NCBI GenBank assembly: GCA_947053655.1
Contig: CAMRTO010000007.1
Location: forward strand, 1 to 59,480
DNA from: an uncultured Clostridia bacterium
GTDB taxonomy: Bacteria > Bacillota > Clostridia > Christensenellales > Borkfalkiaceae
Direction of reading: 5' to 3'
Length of the DNA: 59,480 bases
Every line of letters starts with the position of its first letter. Position 1 is the stretch's first letter. Made by a program: the position numbers and the translations under genes. Positions 44,117 to 52,882 of the stretch are shown one piece after another. The notes under the pieces were generated by a model. It was not told where the DNA came from and did not search any database. It worked only from the letters and a program-made list of their open reading frames with translations.

Positions 44117-44952
44117 ATTTCCTCCTTGACGCAACGTACGCAGTGACACTGTATGTTTACCGCGACGGGCAGTCCCGCTATGTGCGTGGGCGCTTTCTCT
44201 ATCGCGACGCCGACGGCGGTAGTGTTGCCGTGAAAGCCCTGACAGCCTATGTTCAGTCCGTTTATTCGTTTAAGAAGCGTTTTTTCCGTTTCCGCCAGTT
44301 CCGCGTCGTCGCTGTGCGCGCCCACGTCGCGCGTAAGCGCTTTTTTTGCGAGAAATGCGCATTGGTCGAACGTTCCGCCTATGCCCACGCCTACGTAAAC
44401 GGGGGGGCAGGGGCGCGAACCGGCAAGCCTCACCGTTTCGACAACGGCGTCGGTAATGCCGGCGTAACCCTGCGCGGGTTTAAGCATGTACAGCCGCGAC
44501 ATGTTTTCGCTTCCGAATCCCTTGGGCATATAAGTCAAATTTATTTTGTCGCCCGCGACAATTTCCGTATGAATGACGGCGGGGGTGTTGTCGCCCGTGT
44601 TTTCGCGGGTCAGCGGGTCGCAAACGGATTTTCTGAAATATCCGTCCGCATACGCCCTGCGCACGCCGTCGTTCACCGCGTCGGTAAGCAGCTTCCCTTC
44701 GAGAAACACTTCCTGTCCGATTTGCAGTATGACGACCGCCATGCCTGTATCCTGACACACGGGCATGCTTTCGGCTTTTGCGGTTTCGGCGTTTTTCAAT
44801 ATAGTTTCCAAAGCAAATTTCGCCGCTTGGTTTTCTTCGTTTTCGTATGCGCGGCAAATTGCGTTTTCACAGTCGGCGGTAAGGTTTATGCCCGCCTTTA
44901 ACGCCGCATGATAAATTTTTTCTTCTATTTCTTTCGTGTTGACAATTCTCAT
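44113..44952 (-). CDS. Fe-S fumarate hydratase (class I), alpha subunit
   Basis: This 279-residue protein carries the 4Fe-4S active site. Conserved cysteines are in PVCQDTGMAV, LNIGCQGFHGNTTA and NIQCHCVRC. GIGGTFDQCAFLAKKALTR is a further family motif. Together with the beta subunit it makes a complete enzyme, oxygen-sensitive as suits an anaerobe. The alternative is L(+)-tartrate dehydratase, which cannot be told apart by sequence alone. The ATG at 44952 lacks a clear ribosome site. Confidence 0.92.
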   Translation of the reverse strand: MRIVNTKEIEEKIYHAALKAGINLTADCENAICRAYENEENQAAKFALETILKNAETAKAESMPVCQDTGMAVVILQIGQEVFLEGKLLTDAVNDGVRRAYADGYFRKSVCDPLTRENTGDNTPAVIHTEIVAGDKINLTYMPKGFGSENMSRLYMLKPAQGYAGITDAVVETVRLAGSRPCPPVYVGVGIGGTFDQCAFLAKKALTRDVGAHSDDAELAETEKTLLKRINGLNIGCQGFHGNTTAVGVAIEKAPTHIAGLPVAVNIQCHCVRCVKEEI

Positions 44953-44992
44953 GGTATTTACCGTAAAATCCGTCGCTCGGCGACACATACAA

Positions 44993-45021
44993 AGTCTATC
45001 ACAAATATCGATATTTGTAAA
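44993..45021 (-). promoter_or_regulatory. Promoter of the fumarase genes with an 18-bp palindromic operator
   Basis: On the minus strand TTTACA (45016-45021) and TAGACT (44993-44998) are 17 bp apart. The perfect palindrome ACAAATATCGATATTTGT at 45001-45018 fills the spacer and half of the -35 box, so a dimeric regulator bound there would block this promoter and lies 8 bp from the divergent one. Confidence 0.7.
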
Positions 45022-45028
45022 TTATTTG

Positions 45029-45057
45029 TTTACTTTATTTTTGTTTTAAGTTATAAT
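45029..45057 (+). promoter_or_regulatory. Promoter of the CPBP protease gene, probably leaderless
   Basis: TTTACT (45029-45034) and TATAAT (45052-45057) have a 17-bp spacer. The ATG at 45064 is where transcription should begin and there is no ribosome site, so the mRNA is probably leaderless. Confidence 0.6.
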
Positions 45058-45063
45058 ATAGTC

Positions 45064-46026
45064 ATGAGGACAGAGGAAGACATAAAAAAAGAATTAAAAG
45101 ATAAAAACAGGGAAAGGCGGATGAGGGAAGCAAACGTCCGCCTGAACCCTGCGACGGGCGGAATGGCTTATTCCGCCGCCGTAGGGCTTTATTATGCTTT
45201 TTCGCTGTTGATACTCATGCTTCTCGTGATATTCAAGGCGGATAAAAACGAAGAAATAGTAACTTACGCAAATTATCTTGCCGCTCCGCTGGCTATATTT
45301 CTGTGCACCGTACTTATTTTAAGGTTCCGCAATATACGGTTTAAAGCGGTGTTTCGCTTTAAATGTAAGTTCAGATACTATATAATTGCGCTGCTTTTGG
45401 TTTTCGGTCTGCTGTTTTCTTTAAGCTGGATTAACGACCTGTCGCTTAAATTTTTCAAGCTTTTCGGATATAACGAAAGGGAAAGCTATTTCCCCAACCT
45501 TTCGGGCGGCTATATTGTTCCCGCGTTGCTTGTAATTGCTTTGCTTCCGGCGGTTTTCGAGGAATGCTTATTCCGCGGTTTAATGCTTTCCTGTTGCCGT
45601 ACGTCAATGGGCGGCGTTGCCACGATTTTTACGGTCGGTTTTTGCTTTTCGCTGTTTCACGGCTCGCCCGAGCAAACCTTTTACCAGTTTATAGCGGGTT
45701 GCGCGTTCACCTTTATCGCGTTGCGGTCGGGGTCGATTCTCCCGTCGGTATTAATGCATTTTTTAAACAACGCGATAATAGTCGTGTTGCAGGCATGCGG
45801 CGCGTTCGGCGAAGGCGGCGCTTTGAAAATTTCCACGGGCGGCAGCATTGCGCTGATAGTCGTTTCGGCGGCGTGCTTTATAGGCGCTGTTGTTTGGCTT
45901 TCGCTTGACGGAATACCGTTAAAGAAAAGCGAAAAGCACGCCCCGCGCAGTTTTTATATGTTTGCTTCTTTCGGTATTTTCGCAATGGCGGTCGTGTGGA
46001 TGACTACGCTTTTCGGGTTGGGATAA
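45064..46026 (+). CDS. CPBP-family intramembrane metalloprotease
   Basis: This 320-residue protein has about eight membrane helices and the CAAX-protease/bacteriocin-processing (CPBP, Abi) motifs: EECLFRGLM (E-E-x3-R), SLFHGSPEQ (F-x3-H type) and HFLNNAIIV. Its function may be processing of peptides or protection from them. The ATG at 45064 is chosen because it follows the promoter directly; the open frame upstream reads into the promoter. The stop overlaps the rlmH start by one base. Confidence 0.9.
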   Translation: MRTEEDIKKELKDKNRERRMREANVRLNPATGGMAYSAAVGLYYAFSLLILMLLVIFKADKNEEIVTYANYLAAPLAIFLCTVLILRFRNIRFKAVFRFKCKFRYYIIALLLVFGLLFSLSWINDLSLKFFKLFGYNERESYFPNLSGGYIVPALLVIALLPAVFEECLFRGLMLSCCRTSMGGVATIFTVGFCFSLFHGSPEQTFYQFIAGCAFTFIALRSGSILPSVLMHFLNNAIIVVLQACGAFGEGGALKISTGGSIALIVVSAACFIGAVVWLSLDGIPLKKSEKHAPRSFYMFASFGIFAMAVVWMTTLFGLG

Positions 46027-46463
46027 TGCAGAAAATAAATATAGTTTGTATCGGCAAAATAAAGGAAAAATTTTACCGAGACGCCGTTGAAGAATATTTG
46101 AAGCGCCTATCGCGCTTTGCGAAAATTACCGTCAAAGAGCTTCCGGAAGGAAAAAATCCCGAAAGCGAAGCCGCCTCTGTTTTAAAAGCGGCAAGCGGCG
46201 AAATAGTAGCGCTGTGCGTTGAGGGCGAAAGCTATTCCAGCGAGGCTCTTGCGGGTTATATCAAAAACCTGACGGACAGCGGTAAGGAAGTTACTTTTGT
46301 AATAGGCTCCTCGTGCGGGCTTGCTGATAGCGTCAAAAATGCGGCGCGGGTCAGGCTTTCGTTTTCGCGTATGACCTTTCCGCACATGCTTATGCGCGTA
46401 ATACTTTGCGAACAGCTTTACAGGGCGTTCATGATAAACGGGGGCGGCGAATATCACAAGTAA
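46026..46463 (+). CDS. rlmH: 23S rRNA (pseudouridine-1915-N3)-methyltransferase
   Basis: This 145-residue SPOUT methyltransferase modifies helix 69 of 23S rRNA with SAM. INIVCIGKIKEKFYRDAVEEY is the family N-terminus. The knotted SAM site is FVIGSSCGLADSV, followed by SFSRMTFPHMLMRVILCEQLYRA. The length is typical. Confidence 0.95.
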   Translation: MQKINIVCIGKIKEKFYRDAVEEYLKRLSRFAKITVKELPEGKNPESEAASVLKAASGEIVALCVEGESYSSEALAGYIKNLTDSGKEVTFVIGSSCGLADSVKNAARVRLSFSRMTFPHMLMRVILCEQLYRAFMINGGGEYHK

Positions 46464-46483
46464 CACGCGAATATTGTATTTGT

Positions 46484-47215
46484 GTGATATTCGAAGAAGT
46501 CAAAAATTTTTACAGAAGCTACGACGGTAAAAAGTGCGTCATAGGATATTCGTTCTGCGGCAGGGAAATTTTCGCGTTCCATACAGGCAGTCCCACGGGC
46601 AGGCAGTTTATCTCTACCTATGCAATACACGGCAGGGAATGGATAACGGCACGGCTCGCTCTCAGGCATCTGGGCGTCGGGCTTAAAAGCGGCGGCGGCT
46701 GGGTCATACCGCTCGTCAACCCCGACGGCGCGGAAATTTGCAACCACGTCCGCCCTTTATGGAAAGCTAACGCGCGCGGCGTGGATTTAAACTGCAATTT
46801 CGATGCGGACTGGGGAAGCGGCAGACTGAATACCAAAAGCCGCGGCGGAGAAAACTGTATAGGCGATTATCCTTTTTCCGAGCCGGAAACAATAGCTCTT
46901 AAAAATTTCACTTTGAAAATACGCCCTTACGTGACGCTCAGCTTTCACACCAAGGGCGAGGAAATTTATTGGGAGTACGACGGTAAAGGCGACGTACGCG
47001 GCGCGGAAATTTTAGCCGACGCAACAGGTTACAAACCGCTGAAAATTTACGGTTCCGCGGGCGGGTACAAGGATTGGTGTATCCAAAAGCTTCATATTCC
47101 CGCATACACGATAGAGTGCGGCGCGGACAACCTTACCCACCCGATAAACGATTTGAAAAAACTGAAAAAATGTTATAAGGTACTTAAAATTTTTATTGAC
47201 AGATATGGAAAATGA
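46484..47215 (+). CDS. M14-family zinc carboxypeptidase
   Basis: This 243-residue peptidase resembles gamma-D-glutamyl-diamino acid endopeptidases of cell-wall turnover. Zinc ligands are His and Glu in YAIHGREWITA and a later His in LSFHTKGEE; the catalytic Glu is in AYTIECGAD. It has no signal peptide, so it may act in the cytoplasm on recycled wall peptides. The start is uncertain: GTG at 46484 gives a compact protein, with no ribosome site; the frame is open further upstream into rlmH. Confidence 0.85.
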   Translation: MIFEEVKNFYRSYDGKKCVIGYSFCGREIFAFHTGSPTGRQFISTYAIHGREWITARLALRHLGVGLKSGGGWVIPLVNPDGAEICNHVRPLWKANARGVDLNCNFDADWGSGRLNTKSRGGENCIGDYPFSEPETIALKNFTLKIRPYVTLSFHTKGEEIYWEYDGKGDVRGAEILADATGYKPLKIYGSAGGYKDWCIQKLHIPAYTIECGADNLTHPINDLKKLKKCYKVLKIFIDRYGK

Positions 47216-47657
47216 ATTTATGCAAGCGGCTCTCGACTGCGCGGCAAAGGCATTGAAAAAGGGAGAGGTTCCCATAGGCGCAGTCGTTGTTTCGGACGGC
47301 AAAATAATATCTAGCGGATACAACAAACGCACAAAAAAGCAGATAGCCACCGCCCACGCCGAAATAGAAGCCATTGAAAAAGCCTGTAAAAAACTTAAAA
47401 GCTGGCGCATACCGGAGTGCGAAATTTACGTTACTTTGGAGCCCTGTCCCATGTGTATGGGCGCAATGCTTAACGCAAGAATCAAAAAGGTTTATTTCGG
47501 CGCGTACGAAGCCAAGGGGCGTTCCATGACGGCGCAACTGGCCGAGTCCAATTTATTAAACCACCGTATAGAGGTGGAGGGCGGAGTTATGCGCGAAGAA
47601 TGCGCCGAAATTTTATCTTCGTTTTTTTCGCAAATGCGCGAAAGGGAGAAAAAGTAA
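47205..47657 (+). CDS. tadA: tRNA-specific adenosine deaminase
   Basis: This 150-residue enzyme deaminates A34 of tRNA-Arg to inosine. The zinc site is AHAEIEAIE (H-A-E) and EPCPMCMGA (P-C-x2-C). The length is normal. The ATG at 47205 lies within the last codons of the peptidase gene, so they are translationally coupled. Confidence 0.95.
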   Translation: MENEFMQAALDCAAKALKKGEVPIGAVVVSDGKIISSGYNKRTKKQIATAHAEIEAIEKACKKLKSWRIPECEIYVTLEPCPMCMGAMLNARIKKVYFGAYEAKGRSMTAQLAESNLLNHRIEVEGGVMREECAEILSSFFSQMREREKK

Positions 47658-47737
47658 ATTTTTTGACCGCCTTTTCGTTTGACTTTATCACCGTATAATA
47701 ATAAAATGTAAAGGCAACTTAATATTCCGTAAAAAAC

Positions 47738-47757
47738 GAGAGGGCAAACTCTCTTTT
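47738..47757 (+). terminator. Small hairpin with T-run in the tadA-prs gap
   Basis: GAGAG (47738-47742) pairs with CTCTC (47749-47753), followed by TTTT. It may end tadA transcription or be an attenuator in the prs leader. A TATAAT at about 47695 upstream has only a poor -35. Confidence 0.35.
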
Positions 47758-47790
47758 AATACAAAAGTTAAACGGAGGAAATATCACCCA

Positions 47791-48738
47791 ATGATTAACC
47801 ACGGCAACGAAATTAAAATTTTTTCGGGCAATTCCAACAGACCTTTGGCGGAGGCGATAGCCGCCAAGCTGAACACGTCGCTCGGAGAAATGGAAGTAAC
47901 GCACTTTTCCGACGGAGAAATTTACGTCCGCTATGACGAATCCATCCGCGGTAAGGACGTTTTCCTTGTCCAGTCCACAAATTACCCCGTAAACAACAAT
48001 CTTATGGAGCTTCTCATAATGATTGACGCCGCAAAGCGCGCCAGCGCTGGCAGAATTACGGCGGTTATTCCCTATTTCGGTTATGCGCGTCAGGACAGAA
48101 AGGCGCGTTCGAGGGAGCCTATCACGGCGAAGCTCGTTGCCAACTTAATTACTTCCGCGGGTGCGGACAGGGTGCTTACCATGGATTTGCACTGTTTGCA
48201 GATTCAGGGCTTTTTCGATATTCCTCTTGACAATCTTGTCGGCGGACCTACGCTTTACAATCATTTCAAACCCAAGGTGGACGACAATTTCGTAGTCGTT
48301 TCCCCCGATATCGGTTCGGTCGCAAGGGCGAGAAAGGTTGCCGCCCGCATGAACGCGAAAATGGCGATAATAGACAAACGCCGTCCGAAAGCCAACGTAA
48401 TGGAGGTCATGAACATTATCGGCGAGGTGGACGGTAAAAACTGTCTTATGATAGACGACATGATAGATACCGCCGGCACGATAGTTCAGGGCGCGAAGGC
48501 TTTGAAGGAAGCCGGCGCAAAGGAAATATACGCTTGTTGCTCGCACGGCGTTTTGTCGGGTCCTGCGATAGAGCGGCTTGCTTCTTCCCCTATAACAGAG
48601 CTGGCTATGCTTGACACAATCCACATTCCCGACGAAAAAATGCTTCCCATTTTCAAAATGATTTCTACCGCGCCGATTTTCGCTTCGGCAATAGAAAACG
48701 TTTATCTGGACAAACCCATGTCCAAAATTTACGACTGA
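47791..48738 (+). CDS. prs: Ribose-phosphate pyrophosphokinase
   Basis: This 315-residue enzyme makes PRPP for nucleotide, His and Trp synthesis. It has KIFSGNSNRPLAEAIAAKLN, the ATP-binding FGYARQDRK and the PRPP loop LMIDDMIDTAGTI. GGAGG precedes the ATG. prs-pth-mfd is a conserved Firmicutes order. Confidence 0.97.
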   Translation: MINHGNEIKIFSGNSNRPLAEAIAAKLNTSLGEMEVTHFSDGEIYVRYDESIRGKDVFLVQSTNYPVNNNLMELLIMIDAAKRASAGRITAVIPYFGYARQDRKARSREPITAKLVANLITSAGADRVLTMDLHCLQIQGFFDIPLDNLVGGPTLYNHFKPKVDDNFVVVSPDIGSVARARKVAARMNAKMAIIDKRRPKANVMEVMNIIGEVDGKNCLMIDDMIDTAGTIVQGAKALKEAGAKEIYACCSHGVLSGPAIERLASSPITELAMLDTIHIPDEKMLPIFKMISTAPIFASAIENVYLDKPMSKIYD

Positions 48739-48793
48739 TATAAAATTACGACCGCCGCAGAAATTTTTGCGGCGATTAATTTAAGGTGTTTTA

Positions 48794-49357
48794 ATGAAAA
48801 TTATCGTCGGTCTCGGCAATCCCGAAGAAAAATACGCCAGGACCTTTCACAATATGGGCTGGATTGCCGCGGGCGACGTCGCGGCAAAGCTTGACGTAAA
48901 ATTCAAGAAAAAGGAGTGCGAGGCGTATGTTGCCGCGGCGCGCGTAAACGGTGAGGACGTAATTGTCGCGCGTCCCGTTACCTACATGAACAACAGCGGC
49001 AGGGCGGTCAAACAGCTTCTTGCAAAGTATAAAGCTTCCGCCGCCGATCTTATCGTGATTTACGACGATTACGATATTCCCAAGGGTAATATAAGGATAC
49101 GCCCTTCCGGCAGCGCGGGCACGCACAACGGCATGCGCTCTGTAATAGCCGAAACCGGCACGTCTGCGTTTGCGCGCATACGCATAGGTATACGCGACGC
49201 GGAAGTGAATATCCCCATAATGAATTACGTTCTTTCCGAAGTCAGAAGGGAGGACTATAATTTATTTATAGCCGCTTGCGGTAAAGCCGCCGACGCGGCT
49301 TTGGAAATCGCCTCGGGCGAACCCGTAGAAAAAGTTATGACCGCGTACAACGGTTAA
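48794..49357 (+). CDS. pth: Peptidyl-tRNA hydrolase
   Basis: This 187-residue enzyme frees peptides from tRNA dropped by stalled ribosomes. GLGNPEEKYARTFHNMGW holds the catalytic His, RPVTYMNNSG the substrate-contact Asn, and DDYDIPKGNIRIRPSGSAGTHNG the family signature. Length is typical. Confidence 0.96.
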   Translation: MKIIVGLGNPEEKYARTFHNMGWIAAGDVAAKLDVKFKKKECEAYVAAARVNGEDVIVARPVTYMNNSGRAVKQLLAKYKASAADLIVIYDDYDIPKGNIRIRPSGSAGTHNGMRSVIAETGTSAFARIRIGIRDAEVNIPIMNYVLSEVRREDYNLFIAACGKAADAALEIASGEPVEKVMTAYNG

Positions 49358-49377
49358 AAAAATATAACGGTAAAAAC

Positions 49378-52300
49378 TTGAACGAGAATTTTTTTACTTA
49401 CCGCAACCTTTCCGGCGACTATACCGCCGTTGAAAACGATATCCGCCTCGGCACGCCGACGGCGGCTTTCGGCGTTTCGGACGAACTGAAATATCTTTTG
49501 GCTTCACTTTCGCACAGGCAGACGCTTTACGTTACTGCGGACGCGGTTTCTGCGGCAAAGGCGCACAAAAGCATTTCCGTGCTTTCGGGTAAAAAATGCG
49601 TGCAGCTTCCCGCCAAGGACGAGGTTATTCTCTATAAGGACGCCCTTTCGAAAGACGCGCTGTTTAACAGACTTACGGCGGTTCACGCATTGCAGAACGG
49701 CGCCGATATTATCGTGGCGGACGTTCAGGCTTTGATGCAGCTTGTGCCCGCGCGCGTAGAAAGCATAACGTTTGAAGCGGGCGGCGACTACGACTATTCG
49801 GTGTTGCCGTCTAAGCTTGTCGGTATGGGTTACAGCCGCGAATACTTGCCCGACAGCAGGGGAACGTTTACGGTGAGGGGGGACATACTCGATATTTTTC
49901 CCGTAAATTCCGACACGCCCGTGCGCATAGACTTTTTCGGCGATACTGTGGAAAGGATAAGACCTTACGACGCGGCAAGCGGCGAAAGGCTGGAAGCGGT
50001 TGAAAGCGTTACAGTAATTTCCGCCGTAGAAGCGCCTTACGATACCGATGAAACCGCTACAATAAAAAAAGAAATATCGGAAAGTTTGAAAACCTGCGCG
50101 GATTCTGCGGCGTACCGCAGGGCGAAAACTCTTTCGGAAGAAATTATCGTCAAGCTCGAATCGGGCGCGCCGTTTGCGGGTTCGGCGTTCGTAATGCCTC
50201 TGTTAAAGTGTGCGCGTACGGTATTCGATTGCCTTAAATCGGACGCGCTTATAATTTTCGACGAGTGTAAACTGGTTAACGACGCGTTAAACGGTTTATA
50301 TAACGAGCATACGGAGCGCGTGAAGGAGCTGAAAAAGGGCGGGGAAGCCTTCGGGTTTTCTATAAACCAGATGCTTTCTTCCCAAACGCTTATGGACGCA
50401 TTTAATAAATTTGTCTGCTTCGCCGTTCAGACTTTTACTTCTTCCACACAGTTTTTCAGTCCGTTAAAGACGTATTCATTCCGTTCTACGCCCGCGCCGT
50501 CCTATCTCAACGCCGTACCGCAGTTGGTTACCGATATAAAAAACTGGCTTTCGGGCGGATACAGAATACTTATTTTTACGGGAAGCGTCGCCCGCTCGCA
50601 AAAGCTTTCCGAAATTTTAAACGACGAATATCTTCCGCTTTATCCTGTGCCGGACGTCCTCGAAGCCCTGCGCGGAGTGTGCGTTACGTCGGAGGATTTG
50701 CCGCACGGATTTATCCTGCATGAAAATAAGCTGGTCGTTATAGGAAGCGGCGACATATATACCAAAGCCCCCGCAAAGCGCTTACGCAAAAAGCGCGGTG
50801 ATATGTTTTCCGCGCCCGAAATAGGCGATTACGCCGTTCACGAAAAGCACGGAATAGGCAAAATTACGGGTACGCGCAAAATCGAGACGACCGACGGAAT
50901 AAAGGAATACGTCGCTATAGAGTACAAGGGCGGCGACATGCTTTATTTGCCGGTAGAGCAGATGGACGTGCTTTCCAAATACGTTGGCGACGGAAATCCC
51001 GCGCTTTCCAAGATAGGCGGCGCGGAGTTCGACCGCGTAAAGGAAAGAGTAAAGCGTTCCATACGCGCGCTCGCGTTCGATTTAAAACAGCTTTACGCCG
51101 AACGCAGTGAAAAGCGCGGTTACCGTTTTCCCGAAAATTCCGAAATGATGAGGGAATTCGAGGACGCTTTCGAGTACGAGGAAACGCCCGACCAGCTTGC
51201 TTCCGCGGAGGAGATAAAAGCCGACATGTGTTCGGACAAGGTAATGGACAGGCTTCTCTGCGGCGACGTCGGTTACGGTAAAACGGAGGTGGCGCTGCGC
51301 GCGGTTTATCTGTGCGTTTTGGGCGGCAAGCAGGCGGCGCTCATGTGCCCGGGAACGGTGCTTTCCGAACAGCATTTCAATACCGCGATTGAAAGATTTA
51401 AAGACTTCGGCGTGCGCGTGGAGAAATTGAACCGCTTCAAAACGCCCCGTCAGCAGGCGGAAACGTTAAAAAGGCTTGCCGACGGCGACATCGATTTTAT
51501 TATAGGCACGCACAGACTTTTGTCGTCCGACGTAAAATTTTACGATTTGGGGTTGCTTGTACTCGACGAGGAACAGCGCTTCGGTGTGGAGCATAAGGAG
51601 AAGATTAAAAACGTCAAAAACGACGTCGACTGTCTTACAATGACCGCCACGCCTATACCGCGTACCCTTCATATGTCGCTTGCGGGCATAAGGGATATAA
51701 GCACAATAACGACTCCGCCGCAGAAAAGGCTTCCCGTTCAGACTTACGTCGTTGAGGAGACGGAAACTCTTATCCGCGACGCGTGCATAAGGGAGCTTTC
51801 CCGCGGAGGGCAGGTTTTTATTCTCTATAACAGGGTGGAAACCATTTCCTCGTTCTCGGCAAGAATTGCCGAAATAGTGCCGGAAGGCAAAGTATGTTAC
51901 GCGCACGGCAGAATGGACAGAGACATGCTTGAAAACAATGTCTTTTCCTTTTACCGCGGGGAGAAGAATATTCTCGTCACGACGACAATAATTGAAAACG
52001 GCATTGACTTGCCGAATGCAAATACAATAATAATTATAGACTCCGACAGGCTTGGTATTTCACAGCTTTATCAGCTTCGCGGCAGGGTCGGACGCGGCGC
52101 GCGGCTTGCGCAGGCTTATTTTACGTTTAAGCCGCAGAAGGTGCTTACGGCGGACGCGGCGGCGCGTTTGAAAGCCATAATGCAGTTTACAGAACTCGGC
52201 TCCGGCTTCAAGGTCGCCATGCGCGATTTGGAAATCCGCGGCGCGGGGAACGTGCTCGGCGCGGAGCAGCACGGGCATATGGATAAAGTCGGGTACGAGC

Positions 52301-52791
52301 TTTATTCCAAGCTTTTGAAGGAGGAGCTTACCGGCGAAAATGCGTTCACCGCAGAGCTGGATATTAAGACCACGGCTTACATACCAGAAGCCTACGTCGA
52401 ATCGCCCGCAGGCAGAATGGACTGCTATAAACAGATTGCCGAAATACGCACGGTTGAAGATTATAAGCGCGTTTGCCTATCAATCGAAGATAATTACGGC
52501 GCCATGCCCGACGAGGTGTTAAACCTGTTGATTATAGCGGTTTTAAAATCTTACGCTTCGAAATTCAACGTGCGCAAAATAAGCGTTAACGCGGCGGAAG
52601 GCTCTTTGGAGCTTCCTTCAATCAATTCCTTAAAGGACGCGCGTCTTTCTTCCGCTTTGGACAAATATGCGGACAGGGTAAGCCTTTCCATGGCGAAAGT
52701 TCCGCTCATCAGGTTTGCGCCGCGTTCCAATCCGGCAAAAACAATGCTCGATATGACGAAATTTTTGAAATTTGCGTCAAGTTTTATGTAA
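49378..52791 (+). CDS. mfd: Transcription-repair coupling factor
   Basis: This 1137-residue ATP-driven DNA translocase removes stalled RNA polymerase and recruits UvrA. The N-terminal UvrB-like part is at residues 1-300; the RNA-polymerase-interaction domain (about 475-545) is around YAVHEKHGIGKITGT. The helicase core has Walker A GDVGYGKTEVALRA, the DEEQ box in LVLDEEQRFGVEHK, and QLRGRVGRG. The C-terminal TRCF domain has ESPAGRMDCYKQIAEI. The start is TTG at 49378 with a weak ribosome site. Confidence 0.95.
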   Translation: MNENFFTYRNLSGDYTAVENDIRLGTPTAAFGVSDELKYLLASLSHRQTLYVTADAVSAAKAHKSISVLSGKKCVQLPAKDEVILYKDALSKDALFNRLTAVHALQNGADIIVADVQALMQLVPARVESITFEAGGDYDYSVLPSKLVGMGYSREYLPDSRGTFTVRGDILDIFPVNSDTPVRIDFFGDTVERIRPYDAASGERLEAVESVTVISAVEAPYDTDETATIKKEISESLKTCADSAAYRRAKTLSEEIIVKLESGAPFAGSAFVMPLLKCARTVFDCLKSDALIIFDECKLVNDALNGLYNEHTERVKELKKGGEAFGFSINQMLSSQTLMDAFNKFVCFAVQTFTSSTQFFSPLKTYSFRSTPAPSYLNAVPQLVTDIKNWLSGGYRILIFTGSVARSQKLSEILNDEYLPLYPVPDVLEALRGVCVTSEDLPHGFILHENKLVVIGSGDIYTKAPAKRLRKKRGDMFSAPEIGDYAVHEKHGIGKITGTRKIETTDGIKEYVAIEYKGGDMLYLPVEQMDVLSKYVGDGNPALSKIGGAEFDRVKERVKRSIRALAFDLKQLYAERSEKRGYRFPENSEMMREFEDAFEYEETPDQLASAEEIKADMCSDKVMDRLLCGDVGYGKTEVALRAVYLCVLGGKQAALMCPGTVLSEQHFNTAIERFKDFGVRVEKLNRFKTPRQQAETLKRLADGDIDFIIGTHRLLSSDVKFYDLGLLVLDEEQRFGVEHKEKIKNVKNDVDCLTMTATPIPRTLHMSLAGIRDISTITTPPQKRLPVQTYVVEETETLIRDACIRELSRGGQVFILYNRVETISSFSARIAEIVPEGKVCYAHGRMDRDMLENNVFSFYRGEKNILVTTTIIENGIDLPNANTIIIIDSDRLGISQLYQLRGRVGRGARLAQAYFTFKPQKVLTADAAARLKAIMQFTELGSGFKVAMRDLEIRGAGNVLGAEQHGHMDKVGYELYSKLLKEELTGENAFTAELDIKTTAYIPEAYVESPAGRMDCYKQIAEIRTVEDYKRVCLSIEDNYGAMPDEVLNLLIIAVLKSYASKFNVRKISVNAAEGSLELPSINSLKDARLSSALDKYADRVSLSMAKVPLIRFAPRSNPAKTMLDMTKFLKFASSFM

Positions 52792-52807
52792 ATTAATCAA
52801 AAAAGAT

Positions 52808-52836
52808 TTGCGTTAAACTTAACGTTATTATATAAT
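52808..52836 (+). promoter_or_regulatory. Promoter of the PrsA-like lipoprotein-uppP operon
   Basis: TTGCGT at 52808-52813 and TATAAT at 52831-52836 are 17 bp apart, ahead of AGGAG at 52869-52873. Confidence 0.82.
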
Positions 52837-52882
52837 AGTAGTTGATATTTTTATCGTATTCCTGTTATAGGAGAATGTGTTT

